Assembly (NCBI GenBank): GCA_013138705.1
Contig: WTCF01000015.1
Span: 1 to 7,283 of the forward strand
Direction of reading: 5' to 3'
Origin: Deltaproteobacteria bacterium
GTDB taxonomy: Bacteria; Desulfobacterota; Dissulfuribacteria; Dissulfuribacterales; UBA3076
Length of the DNA stretch: 7,283 nucleotides
The translations under genes and the position numbers were made by a program. Positions 1-5,542 of the stretch are shown in pieces. A model generated the notes under the pieces. The model searched no databases, was not told the DNA's origin, and saw nothing but the letters and a program-made list of their open reading frames with translations. Positions within the stretch are counted from its first letter, which is position 1. Each line of letters opens with the position of its first letter.

Positions 1-1
1 A

Positions 2-802
2 ATGAATGAAGAAATCGTGGAAGAACTTGAAAACTGGTTTAACAATTACGTCCAGAAATTTAAATCCGGGAATCCCGACTGGCAACCGAACATAATACTG
101 AAAGAAGAACATACCAGACGGGTATGCAAGGAAATTTTGGATATTGGGAGAAAGATTGGATTAAGTAATGAAGACCTTTGCCTGGCTAAGGTAATTGCCC
201 TTTTTCACGATATTGGCCGTTTTGAACAGTTTGCCCGTTATCAGACCTTTGTGGATCGCAACTCCGTGAATCATGCTGTGCTTGGCGTAAAAATACTTAA
301 AGAAAACGGGGTGCTGAACAGGCTTGATAAATCATTACGAGATCTGATTCTGCGAGTAATTTTATACCATAACCGTTTTGCTTTACCTCAAAAAGAGACG
401 GAAAGATGCCTGTTTTTTGCAAAATTGCTGCGTGATGCCGACAAACTGGATATATGGCGGGTGGTTACTGATTATTACCGTCAGAAAGATGGAAAACGAA
501 ATACTGTAATTGAGCTTGGCCTTCCCGACACCCCGGGGATTTCAAGTGATGTCTATAGGGATTTGATAGAGGGAAGAATGGTGGATGTTGCACATCTTAA
601 AAATTTAAATGATTTTAAGCTTCTTCAAATTGGGTGGATCTATGACATCAACTTTGTGCAAACCTTCCAATGTGTTCAGGAAAGAGGCTATCTGGAAATG
701 ATCCGTGATGTCCTGCCTGAATCGGAAAAAATCGCAGAGATTTTTAATGTGCTCCAAGCCCACATGAATGAGCAAATCCGGGGAAAGAGGATCTGTGATT
801 GA
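2..802 (+). CDS. HD-domain metal-dependent phosphohydrolase
   Basis: This 266-residue protein belongs to the HD superfamily of metal-dependent phosphohydrolases, which hydrolyse phosphate esters of nucleotides or related compounds; the substrate cannot be read from the sequence. The metal-binding pattern is visible: H37 in the opening helix (EEHTRRVCKE), the diagnostic HD pair H69-D70 in LFHDIGRFEQF, further histidines at H91 and H123 (YHNRF), and the distal aspartate D146 in RDADKLD. No signal peptide or membrane segment is present, so it should be cytoplasmic. It is a single domain with no attached GGDEF, response-regulator or RelA/SpoT synthetase part, and the C-terminal ~70 residues show no second domain I recognise. 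The ATG at position 2 lies at the window edge, so the ribosome binding site is not visible and the true start could be further upstream. It converges on the small minus-strand gene that begins 21 bases past its stop. The HD assignment is firm; the biological role is unknown. Confidence 0.85.
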   Translation: MNEEIVEELENWFNNYVQKFKSGNPDWQPNIILKEEHTRRVCKEILDIGRKIGLSNEDLCLAKVIALFHDIGRFEQFARYQTFVDRNSVNHAVLGVKILKENGVLNRLDKSLRDLILRVILYHNRFALPQKETERCLFFAKLLRDADKLDIWRVVTDYYRQKDGKRNTVIELGLPDTPGISSDVYRDLIEGRMVDVAHLKNLNDFKLLQIGWIYDINFVQTFQCVQERGYLEMIRDVLPESEKIAEIFNVLQAHMNEQIRGKRICD

Positions 803-823
803 TGAATAAGAAAGGGAGAGGTT

Positions 824-1087
824 TTAAAGACTCAGTGACTCGTGGGCTACGGCGAGATTGTCCAGTGGTTCCCCAAATAGAAAAGTGTCTTCTTTAAAGT
901 AGGTGCAATTCATCACAGTTACGTTCAGCAGGAAAGCCACTTGGCATTTTTTTAAATTAGAACAGCTCATACAGAGAGAAGACCTGGTCGCGGAAAAATC
1001 AAATACTAAATCTTTGGATGTAGGTTTTATCATACATGTATTTTGGAATAATTGAAGGCTTTTTCCTACATAATTATCATTTATCAT
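824..1087 (-). CDS. small Cys-rich protein of unknown function, possible metal-binding knuckle
   Basis: This 87-residue product has no function I can name. Its middle holds a cysteine cluster, C39-x2-C42-x5-C48-x12-C61 (SLCMSCSNLKKC, then NCTYFKE), with one more cysteine at C18. From memory, small hypothetical proteins of sulfate-reducing and syntrophic bacteria share the form LCxxC-x5-C followed about a dozen residues later by C-x-x-F; the resemblance was not tested by search. Four cysteines with this spacing could hold zinc or iron. The ATG at 1085-1087 is preceded by AGAGG (plus-strand 1098-1102) at a 10-base spacing, which is acceptable; another ATG 7 bases upstream is out of frame and stops after five codons. 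There is no signal peptide or membrane segment. The gene stands 192 bases beyond aroA on the same strand and converges on the HD gene. No other gene overlaps it and the cysteines are regularly placed, which argue that it is real. Confidence 0.6.
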   Translation of the reverse strand: MINDNYVGKSLQLFQNTCMIKPTSKDLVFDFSATRSSLCMSCSNLKKCQVAFLLNVTVMNCTYFKEDTFLFGEPLDNLAVAHESLSL

Positions 1088-1244
1088 AATACATAAGCCT
1101 CTATTTATACTGTTATTTCAATTAGTTATAAAAGACAACTTAACAATCCACTCCTTATATATGCAAACTGTGATCCGACTTGGTCAGGGGCAACAGGGCA
1201 TAAACGCTAATTATTTTTGCACCGGATGGACTAATGAACTACTA

Positions 1245-1267
1245 AAAGATGTTCGACGTTCATCTTT
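1245..1267 (-). terminator. weak terminator-like hairpin after aroA
   Basis: Read on the minus strand, AAAGATG pairs with CATCTTT across a 9-base loop. The stem is 7 perfect base pairs, and the transcript then continues TTAG, giving a run of only four U. It lies about 12 bases beyond the aroA stop, where an intrinsic terminator of the acn-aroA operon would be expected. The stem is AT-rich and the U-tract is short, so it may be inefficient or a chance palindrome. Confidence 0.35.
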
Positions 1268-1279
1268 CAATTTGTGGAT

Positions 1280-2572
1280 TTACCCCGTAATCTCTTGCCA
1301 GTGTTGCCAGAAAGATGGAAAGGACTTCTGAACGCAGTCAGGATCTTTGATCCTGATACCAGGTACTCTCAGTCCAGCCACTGCAAAAGCCATGGCTATC
1401 CGGTGATCGTCGTAAGTCTCTATCAGGGATCCGTGCATGTCCCGGGCCCCCTCAATGATGAGCCCGTCCTCCAGTTCGTTCACTGATGCCCCTATCTTGG
1501 TGAGTTCCTGTGCTACTGCCTTCAGTCTGTCGGTCTCTTTTATTCTCAGGTGGGCTACATTCTTGATGACAGTTGTACCCGATGCGAAGGCAGCAACTAC
1601 TGCAAGGGTCGGGACTACATCAGGCCATCGTCCCATGTCTACTTCTATGGCCTTAAGCATACCACGAGAAGGCCCATGGACCGTAACTCCCTCTGGATCT
1701 TTTTTTACAGAACAACCCATGCTGACCAGAAGGTCAGCAAAAGCCGCATCGCCCTGAAGGGCGTCCGATGGTATATTTTCTACTGTGATTTTACCTCCTG
1801 TGACTGCTGCGGCTGCCCAGAAATAGGATGCACTTGATGCATCTCCCTCAATTTGATATTTTTTTGCCTTATAAATCATATGAGGCACAAGGAAAGAGTT
1901 ACCTTTCTCCTGTACTTTTACTCCGAAGGCGTCCATAACGGCCAGGGTGAGATCTACATAAGGCCTGGATACCAGGTGGCCGTCAAGGGTGATCCTGGCC
2001 GGATTGCTGGCAATTGGGGCTACGAGCAGCAGAGAGGAAAGGTACTGACTGCTCTTTGAGGCAGAAAGCAGGGTTTCTCCGCCTTCAAGTCCATGTGCCT
2101 TGATTTCTACCGGAGGGCAACCGGTGTTCTCAACACTCCTTGCCTCAGCTCCCCAGGCCTTCAGTGCCTCAAGCAGGGGCCATATGGGTCTTTCGGCCAT
2201 TCGTCTTGTACCTGTGAGCCTGTAAGTGCCTTGACCGAGGGCTACAAGAGAGGTCAGAAAGCGTATCCCTGTACCATTGTTGCCAAGATAGAGGTCCTGG
2301 CTGACAGGCGAGATCCTTCCGCCTTGGCCCTCAACTGTCCAGTCAGTGTCTTTATCCTTTATGGAAATTCCCAAACAGGACAGGGCGTTTCTAAGAAATC
2401 TGGTATCTTCGCTGTCTAAAGGGCCTTTCAGCTCGCTCTTTCCTTCAGCTAAAGAGGCGACTACCAGAGCCCGCTGGGTGATGCTCTTTGATCCGGGCAC
2501 CCTTATCTTGGCCATTATTCCGGACCCGGGTTGACGAATTTCCATAAACTTGTCTTTTAAAGAGAGAATCAT
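1280..2572 (-). CDS. aroA: 3-phosphoshikimate 1-carboxyvinyltransferase (EPSP synthase)
   Basis: EPSP synthase transfers the enolpyruvyl group of phosphoenolpyruvate to shikimate 3-phosphate, the sixth step of the cytoplasmic shikimate pathway to chorismate. At 430 residues it has normal family length. Signature motifs run in order: PGSKSITQRAL (26-36, substrate lysine K29), LGNNGTGIRFL (96-106, PEP-binding loop), SKSSQYLSSLLL (172-183), EGDASSASYFWAAAA (242-256), WPDVVPT (316-322, catalytic D318), RIKETDRL (343-350, E346) and YDDHRIAM (387-394). All main catalytic positions are present. Position 105, equivalent to E. coli P101, is Phe, as in class II-like enzymes that lack this proline. The ATG at 2572 overlaps the aconitase stop as ATGA and has AGGA (plus-strand 2580-2583) 7 bases upstream. 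M10 (plus-strand 2543-2545) is a less likely start because only a weak SD precedes it. It is the second gene of the acn-aroA operon, and no other aromatic pathway gene is nearby. Confidence 0.96.
   Translation of the reverse strand: MILSLKDKFMEIRQPGSGIMAKIRVPGSKSITQRALVVASLAEGKSELKGPLDSEDTRFLRNALSCLGISIKDKDTDWTVEGQGGRISPVSQDLYLGNNGTGIRFLTSLVALGQGTYRLTGTRRMAERPIWPLLEALKAWGAEARSVENTGCPPVEIKAHGLEGGETLLSASKSSQYLSSLLLVAPIASNPARITLDGHLVSRPYVDLTLAVMDAFGVKVQEKGNSFLVPHMIYKAKKYQIEGDASSASYFWAAAAVTGGKITVENIPSDALQGDAAFADLLVSMGCSVKKDPEGVTVHGPSRGMLKAIEVDMGRWPDVVPTLAVVAAFASGTTVIKNVAHLRIKETDRLKAVAQELTKIGASVNELEDGLIIEGARDMHGSLIETYDDHRIAMAFAVAGLRVPGIRIKDPDCVQKSFPSFWQHWQEITG
2569..2572 (-). promoter_or_regulatory. 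ATGA stop/start overlap coupling acn to aroA
   Basis: On the minus strand ATGA contains the aroA start (ATG, 2572-2570) and the aconitase stop (TGA, 2571-2569). Such 4-base overlaps are a classic arrangement for translational re-initiation. AGGA lies 7 bases before the start, inside the last aconitase codons, so ribosomes can also load directly. The overlap makes co-transcription almost certain. Confidence 0.85.
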
Positions 2573-4500
2573 GCCTCAATCCTGGCCCTTACCCAATTAA
2601 GAAGGCTGCCCGAGGCCAGTATCATGCGATCTCTTTCAGACAGCTCCAGGCGGGCCTGTATTGTTTTGTCCTTTTCGATTTCTATTGACACCGTGTCTGA
2701 GCCTCCCAGCAGCGCAGTCCTTAGACCCGGGATATTAACAGTGTCTCCCTGCTCAATCCGATCATAGTCATCCGGATCTATAAAGGTAAGTGGCAGGATG
2801 CCGAAATTTATAAGATTTGCCTTGTGGATTCTGGCAAAGCTCTTTACCAGCTTGGCGCGTACACCAAGATACCTTGGTGCCAGGGCCGCATGCTCCCTGG
2901 AGGAGCCTTGGCCGTAATTCTCCCCTCCGATTATGATCGCAATGCCTGCCTCTTTAGCCCTTGAGGAAAACTCCGGATCAATAGCGGAAAAGACATACTC
3001 ACTGATAGCAGGCACGTTGCTCCTGAGTGGTAATATCTTGCTCCCAGCAGGCATAATATGGTCCGTGGTTATGTTATCTTGCACTTTTAGGAGTGCCTTG
3101 GCCTTCAAGTCTTCCGGCAGAGGCTCAAACTCCGGCAGAGGTTTTATGTTGGGGCCTCGCAGTACTGATACGTTCGATCCGTCCTCAGGGGGAGGGATTA
3201 TCCCGTTGTCATTAATAAGGTACGTCTCAGGAAGCGATACTTCATGGGCTTGCCCAAGATCTCTCGGATCTGTAATCACCCCTTGTGTCGCGGATGCAAC
3301 AGCGGTTTCCGGGCTGCACAGATATACCCGGTCGTCCTTTGTGCCGCTTCTTCCTGGGAAGTTGCGGGTAAAGGTCCTCAAAGAAATAGTATCTGTGGCC
3401 GGGGCCTGTCCCATCCCAATGCATCCCAGGCAGCCGCACTGGTGTATTCTGGCCCCGGCGTGGATCAATGTGCGCAAAGCCCCGGCCATATCGGCGTTTT
3501 CCAATACCTGCCGGCTCCCCGGATTTATCTCAAAGCTCACAAATGGGTGTATTTCCATGGATTCAAGGGACTTGGCAGCAACTACTATGTCCCTGAATGA
3601 TGAGTTGGCACAGGAGCCTATGATGACCTGGGATACCGGCTGTCCGGCCACCTCTCGCACAGGCACCACGTTGTCCGGAGATGATGGGCAGGCTATCATT
3701 GGCTCAATAGAAGAGAGATCCATATTGATTATTTCATGATATACGGCATCCGGGTCGGCTTTAAGAATTTGCCATGCATCTTCTCTTTTCTGGCTGACAA
3801 GGAAGCTCCTGGTCATCTCATCAGCAGGAAAGACTGTACCGGTAGCCCCCAGCTCAGTGCCAAGGTTTGCTATTGTAGCCCTGTCAGTTACAGATAGCGT
3901 GGCAACACCGGGTCCAAAGTATTCAATGACCTTTCCCACACCGCCCTTTACTGTCATCAGACGGAGTAATTCCAGGATGACGTCCCTTGCCGAGACCCAC
4001 GGGCCAAGCTTTCCTGTGAGACAGACACCTGTAACATATGGCATTCTCAAGTAGAAAGGTTGCCCGGCCATGGCCATGGCCACATCAAGACCACCCGCAC
4101 CTATGGCGAGCATCCCGCACCCACCGGCTGTCGGAGTGTGACTGTCTGATCCCAGCAGTGTCTTGCCGGGGACAGCACACCGCTCAAGGTGTACCTGATG
4201 GCATATGCCGTTTCCCGGACTGGAAAAATGGATGCCGTAGCGGCCGGCAATAGACTGGAGGAACCTGTGATCATCAGCATTCCGGAAGTCGGATTGCAGT
4301 AAATTGTGGTCCACGTAACTTATCGACAGTTCTGTCTTGACCTTAGGTATGCCTATGGCCTCAAATTCCAGGTAGGCCATGGTGCCCGTAGCGTCTTGAG
4401 TAAGTGTCTGGTCAATGCGGATGGCGATCTGGCTACCTGGAGTCATTTCACCTTCCACCAGGTGCGCATCTATAATTTTTCCCGTTACTGTCAAGCCCAT
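2569..4500 (-). CDS. acn: aconitate hydratase, short fused 'Aquifex-type'
   Basis: Aconitase isomerises citrate and isocitrate through cis-aconitate using a [4Fe-4S] cluster, in the TCA cycle and the route to 2-oxoglutarate and glutamate. At 643 residues this is much shorter than AcnA or AcnB (about 870-890) and matches the putative aconitase family first described from Aquifex, in which the large and swivel domains are fused with little extra sequence. Visible motifs are YVDHNLLQ (62-69), GSDSHTPTAGGCG (117-129), GSCANSS (295-301, ligand C297), CGCLGCIGMGQ (355-365, ligands most likely C357 and C360), RNFPGRSG (379-386), and in the C-terminal swivel domain TTDHIMPAG (478-486) and GENYGQGSSREHAAL (526-540) with the active-site Ser and Arg. 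C355 is an extra cysteine beside the ligand pair. The start at 4500 is preceded by CCGGAG about 6 bases upstream. It leads the operon with aroA and is transcribed divergently from usp. Homoaconitase or isopropylmalate isomerase activity is a less likely alternative, since no leucine or lysine pathway gene is present. Confidence 0.92.
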   Translation of the reverse strand: MGLTVTGKIIDAHLVEGEMTPGSQIAIRIDQTLTQDATGTMAYLEFEAIGIPKVKTELSISYVDHNLLQSDFRNADDHRFLQSIAGRYGIHFSSPGNGICHQVHLERCAVPGKTLLGSDSHTPTAGGCGMLAIGAGGLDVAMAMAGQPFYLRMPYVTGVCLTGKLGPWVSARDVILELLRLMTVKGGVGKVIEYFGPGVATLSVTDRATIANLGTELGATGTVFPADEMTRSFLVSQKREDAWQILKADPDAVYHEIINMDLSSIEPMIACPSSPDNVVPVREVAGQPVSQVIIGSCANSSFRDIVVAAKSLESMEIHPFVSFEINPGSRQVLENADMAGALRTLIHAGARIHQCGCLGCIGMGQAPATDTISLRTFTRNFPGRSGTKDDRVYLCSPETAVASATQGVITDPRDLGQAHEVSLPETYLINDNGIIPPPEDGSNVSVLRGPNIKPLPEFEPLPEDLKAKALLKVQDNITTDHIMPAGSKILPLRSNVPAISEYVFSAIDPEFSSRAKEAGIAIIIGGENYGQGSSREHAALAPRYLGVRAKLVKSFARIHKANLINFGILPLTFIDPDDYDRIEQGDTVNIPGLRTALLGGSDTVSIEIEKDKTIQARLELSERDRMILASGSLLNWVRARIEA

Positions 4501-4504
4501 TTAT

Positions 4505-4512
4505 TTCTCCGG
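4505..4512 (-). promoter_or_regulatory. ribosome binding site of acn
   Basis: The minus strand reads CCGGAGAAATAA directly before the acn ATG. GGAG, with about 8 bases between it and the start codon, is a good Shine-Dalgarno match and supports the start at 4500. Confidence 0.7.
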
Positions 4513-4536
4513 ATGTCTTTATTCTAATCTTGAAAG

Positions 4537-4555
4537 CCTGGTCCTTTGGTCCAGG
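4537..4555 (-). other. hairpin in the acn mRNA leader
   Basis: The minus-strand transcript reads CCUGG-A-CC-AAA-GG-A-CCAGG: seven G-C/A-U pairs around one A-A mismatch with a 3-base loop. It lies about 37-55 bases upstream of the acn start and within the leader predicted from the promoter at 4582-4610. It could be an RNA stability or regulatory element; it is not followed by a U-tract long enough for a terminator. Confidence 0.45.
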
Positions 4556-4562
4556 ATTTCTT

Positions 4563-4574
4563 ACAAATATTTGT
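4563..4574. promoter_or_regulatory. perfect palindrome ACAAATATTTGT, candidate operator
   Basis: ACAAATATTTGT is a perfect 12-base palindrome located immediately downstream of the acn -10 box, covering roughly +1 to +12 of the predicted transcript. This position is typical of a repressor operator. No regulator can be named from the sequence. Confidence 0.4.
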
Positions 4575-4581
4575 GGGAGGC

Positions 4582-4610
4582 ATTATAGGAGCCGCAGACC
4601 ATGGCGGCAA
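4582..4610 (-). promoter_or_regulatory. sigma70-type promoter of the acn-aroA operon
   Basis: Read on the minus strand, TTGCCG (plus positions 4605-4610, 4/6 match to consensus) is followed after exactly 17 bases by TATAAT (4582-4587, 6/6 match). Transcription would start near 4575, giving a leader of about 75 bases before the acn ATG. The perfect -10 and optimal spacing make this the best promoter in the window. Confidence 0.65.
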
Positions 4611-4612
4611 GC

Positions 4613-4627
4613 TTGACATTGGGTCAA
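4613..4627. promoter_or_regulatory. TTGAC-N5-GTCAA dyad upstream of the acn -35 box
   Basis: The arms TTGAC and GTCAA are perfect inverted repeats separated by ATTGG. The centre is about 45 bases upstream of the predicted acn start point, close to where class II activators of the CRP/FNR kind bind. The half-sites resemble FNR-like TTGAT/ATCAA, but the spacer is 5 instead of 4 bases, so assignment to that family is only a suggestion. TTGACA within it could also act as a plus-strand -35 box with TAAAAG 16 bases later. Confidence 0.35.
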
Positions 4628-4693
4628 CAACTGCTAAAAGTTAAATTAACTATGATTACACAGTGAAAAGTGGTTCGCTCAAGATATTTCAGG

Positions 4694-4722
4694 TTGAAAG
4701 TGCAAAATTTTTGAGGTATTAG
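4694..4722 (+). promoter_or_regulatory. candidate usp promoter
   Basis: TTGAAA (4694-4699, 5/6 match) and TATTAG (4717-4722, 4/6 match) are separated by 17 bases on the plus strand. A second possible -10, a perfect TATAAT at 4766-4771, lacks a recognisable -35 box. That second site would need an activator, and the dyad CAGACA-N15-TGTCTG (4730-4756) lies where the activator would bind. Which site is used cannot be decided by eye. Confidence 0.35.
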
Positions 4723-4836
4723 GGATAATCAGACATGCGTCGCCATGATCTGTCTGTGAACATTGTATAATCAGATAAAAAAATTGAAGCAACCGAAGAC
4801 AAGGTATTTTGATCGAGTCAGAAATTTGAAATGACC

Positions 4837-4844
4837 AAAAGGAG
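4837..4844 (+). promoter_or_regulatory. ribosome binding site of usp
   Basis: AAAAGGAG ends 8 bases before the ATG at 4853, a near-ideal Shine-Dalgarno sequence. A closer ATG at 4846 is out of frame and too near to the site, so 4853 is the start. Confidence 0.8.
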
Positions 4845-4852
4845 AATGGCCG

Positions 4853-5305
4853 ATGGTAGAAGTCAAAAAGATACTGTACCCAGTAGATTTTTATGAAAGC
4901 GCCCTTAAGGTTTTGCCTGTTGTGAAGGTTATGGCAGAAAAGCTGGGGGCAAAGATAGAGCTTATTCACGTGGTGAGAGGCTCATCGGATTTTGTTGGTT
5001 ATGAAATGGGCACCGCCTGGTACTCTAACTTTGAAGACGAACTCATCAAGGGCGGCGAGAAAGCCATGGACAGGTTCGTGGAAGAGAAATTGGCTGGTCT
5101 GGATGTTGACACAACAGTTGCTGTAGGCAATGTGGCGGAAGAAATAATAAAACACGCCGAGAAGACCGGGGCAGATATGATCATAATCGGGACCCATGGG
5201 AGAAAGGGGCTTGAGAAGATCATGTTTGGCAGTGTGGCATTAGGCGTTGCCAAAGGGGCTAATTGCCCGGTCCTTACTGTCAATCCACATAAGGTGGGTA
5301 AATGA
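4853..5305 (+). CDS. universal stress protein, UspA family, ATP-binding type
   Basis: This is a single-domain 150-residue universal stress protein, normal length for the family. Such cytoplasmic proteins usually dimerise and help cells survive starvation, oxidants or energy stress; the exact target is unknown. The family opening KKILYPVDF (5-13) is clear, with the first strand aspartate at D12. The nucleotide-binding signature G-x2-G-x9-G-S is complete at GTHG (113-116) and GS (126-127), so it should belong to the ATP-binding branch. The C-terminal strand CPVLTV (138-143) is typical. There is no membrane segment or second Usp domain. A strong ribosome binding site precedes the start. The gene is divergent from acn-aroA and shares the 352-base control region, and it is probably monocistronic because two hairpins follow it. 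Confidence 0.93.
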   Translation: MVEVKKILYPVDFYESALKVLPVVKVMAEKLGAKIELIHVVRGSSDFVGYEMGTAWYSNFEDELIKGGEKAMDRFVEEKLAGLDVDTTVAVGNVAEEIIKHAEKTGADMIIIGTHGRKGLEKIMFGSVALGVAKGANCPVLTVNPHKVGK

Positions 5306-5328
5306 TCCCGTGATTTTTACTTGGGGTG

Positions 5329-5356
5329 AGCTGTTAAGCCGTTAAGCTTATCAGCT
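5329..5356 (+). terminator. first hairpin downstream of usp
   Basis: AGCTGTTAAGC (5329-5339) pairs with GCTTATCAGCT (5346-5356) across loop CGTTAA, giving ten base pairs and one U-U mismatch. It begins 24 bases after the usp stop. No U-tract follows, so it is more likely an mRNA 3'-end stabilising or rho-pausing structure than a textbook terminator. Confidence 0.4.
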
Positions 5357-5372
5357 ACTATCAAGTTAATTG

Positions 5373-5407
5373 AGTTTGAAGTGTCTTTACTTTAGGCACT
5401 TCAAACT
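5373..5407 (+). terminator. second hairpin downstream of usp, probable terminator
   Basis: AGTTTGAAGTG (5373-5383) is a perfect 11-base inverted repeat of CACTTCAAACT (5397-5407). The stem extends inward through a U-G, a C-G and a T-A pair to a 7-base loop. It is followed by only a short T-rich stretch (TTAG). The long stem in the gap between usp and the next gene suggests transcription termination or processing. It is nearly symmetrical, so it would fold in either direction. Confidence 0.5.
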
Positions 5408-5453
5408 TTAGTTCACATAAGGCACTTTTCCGGTTTATCCTGGTTAGTTTTTT

Positions 5454-5485
5454 ATTTCGTGTTTTCGTACCTTCGTGTTTTCGTG
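5454..5485 (+). repeat. four-copy tandem 8-base repeat (YTTCGTR core)
   Basis: Four consecutive 8-base units, ATTTCGTG, TTTTCGTA, CCTTCGTG and TTTTCGTG, share the core TTCGT in exact register. They lie 54-86 bases upstream of the TTG start of the fusion gene, in the probable promoter or leader. The array may be a binding-site cluster, a slippage-prone repeat, or remains of a dispersed intergenic repeat. A weak promoter-like pair (TTCACA at 5412, TATCCT at 5436, 18-base spacing) lies just upstream. Confidence 0.6.
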
Positions 5486-5528
5486 ATTGATTTTGAATAG
5501 TTTCTTAACCGCACAGGTGGCAAATTTT

Positions 5529-5542
5529 AAAGGATTTCCTTG
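5529..5542 (+). promoter_or_regulatory. AAAGGA ribosome binding site and TTG start
   Basis: AAAGGA (5529-5534) lies 5 bases before TTG (5540-5542). An in-frame TAA at 5528-5530 forbids any start further upstream, and the first in-frame ATG comes more than a hundred codons later, after the essential DHH motifs. TTG is therefore the only credible start. Confidence 0.8.

Larger units (their letters stand above)
4501..4852. other. divergent intergenic control region between acn and usp
   Basis: This 352-base non-coding stretch separates the start codons of acn (minus) and usp (plus). It holds the acn promoter, a palindrome at the predicted acn start point, a TTGAC-N5-GTCAA dyad just upstream of the -35 box, the small palindrome GTTAAaTTAAC (4640-4650), candidate usp promoters, a dyad around 4730-4756, a hairpin in the acn leader and the usp ribosome binding site. 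It is richer in A+T than the flanking genes, as expected of a control region. I see no convincing open reading frame in it on either strand. Confidence 0.75.

Noticed and set aside
1088..1279. Search for a tRNA, small RNA or promoter in the gap between the small gene and aroA.
   Set aside because: No cloverleaf fits and no pair of -35/-10 boxes has acceptable spacing for the small gene; only the weak hairpin at 1245-1267 stands out.
1161..1331. A 56-codon plus-strand frame beginning ATG CAA ACT between the small gene and aroA.
   Set aside because: It has no Shine-Dalgarno sequence, overlaps the 3' end of aroA on the opposite strand, and resembles no family I know.
2933..3739. A 268-codon plus-strand open frame opposite aconitase.
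   Set aside because: It lies wholly inside the strongly supported aconitase gene on the other strand, and its translation shows no domain; it is a codon-bias shadow.
4640..4650. Small palindrome GTTAAaTTAAC in the acn-usp gap.
   Set aside because: It is short, AT-rich and expected by chance in such sequence; too far from either likely promoter to call as an operator.
4679..4969. A 96-codon minus-strand frame covering the usp control region and 5' end.
   Set aside because: It overlaps the start of the clear usp gene and its promoter region, lacks a ribosome binding site and has no recognisable motif.
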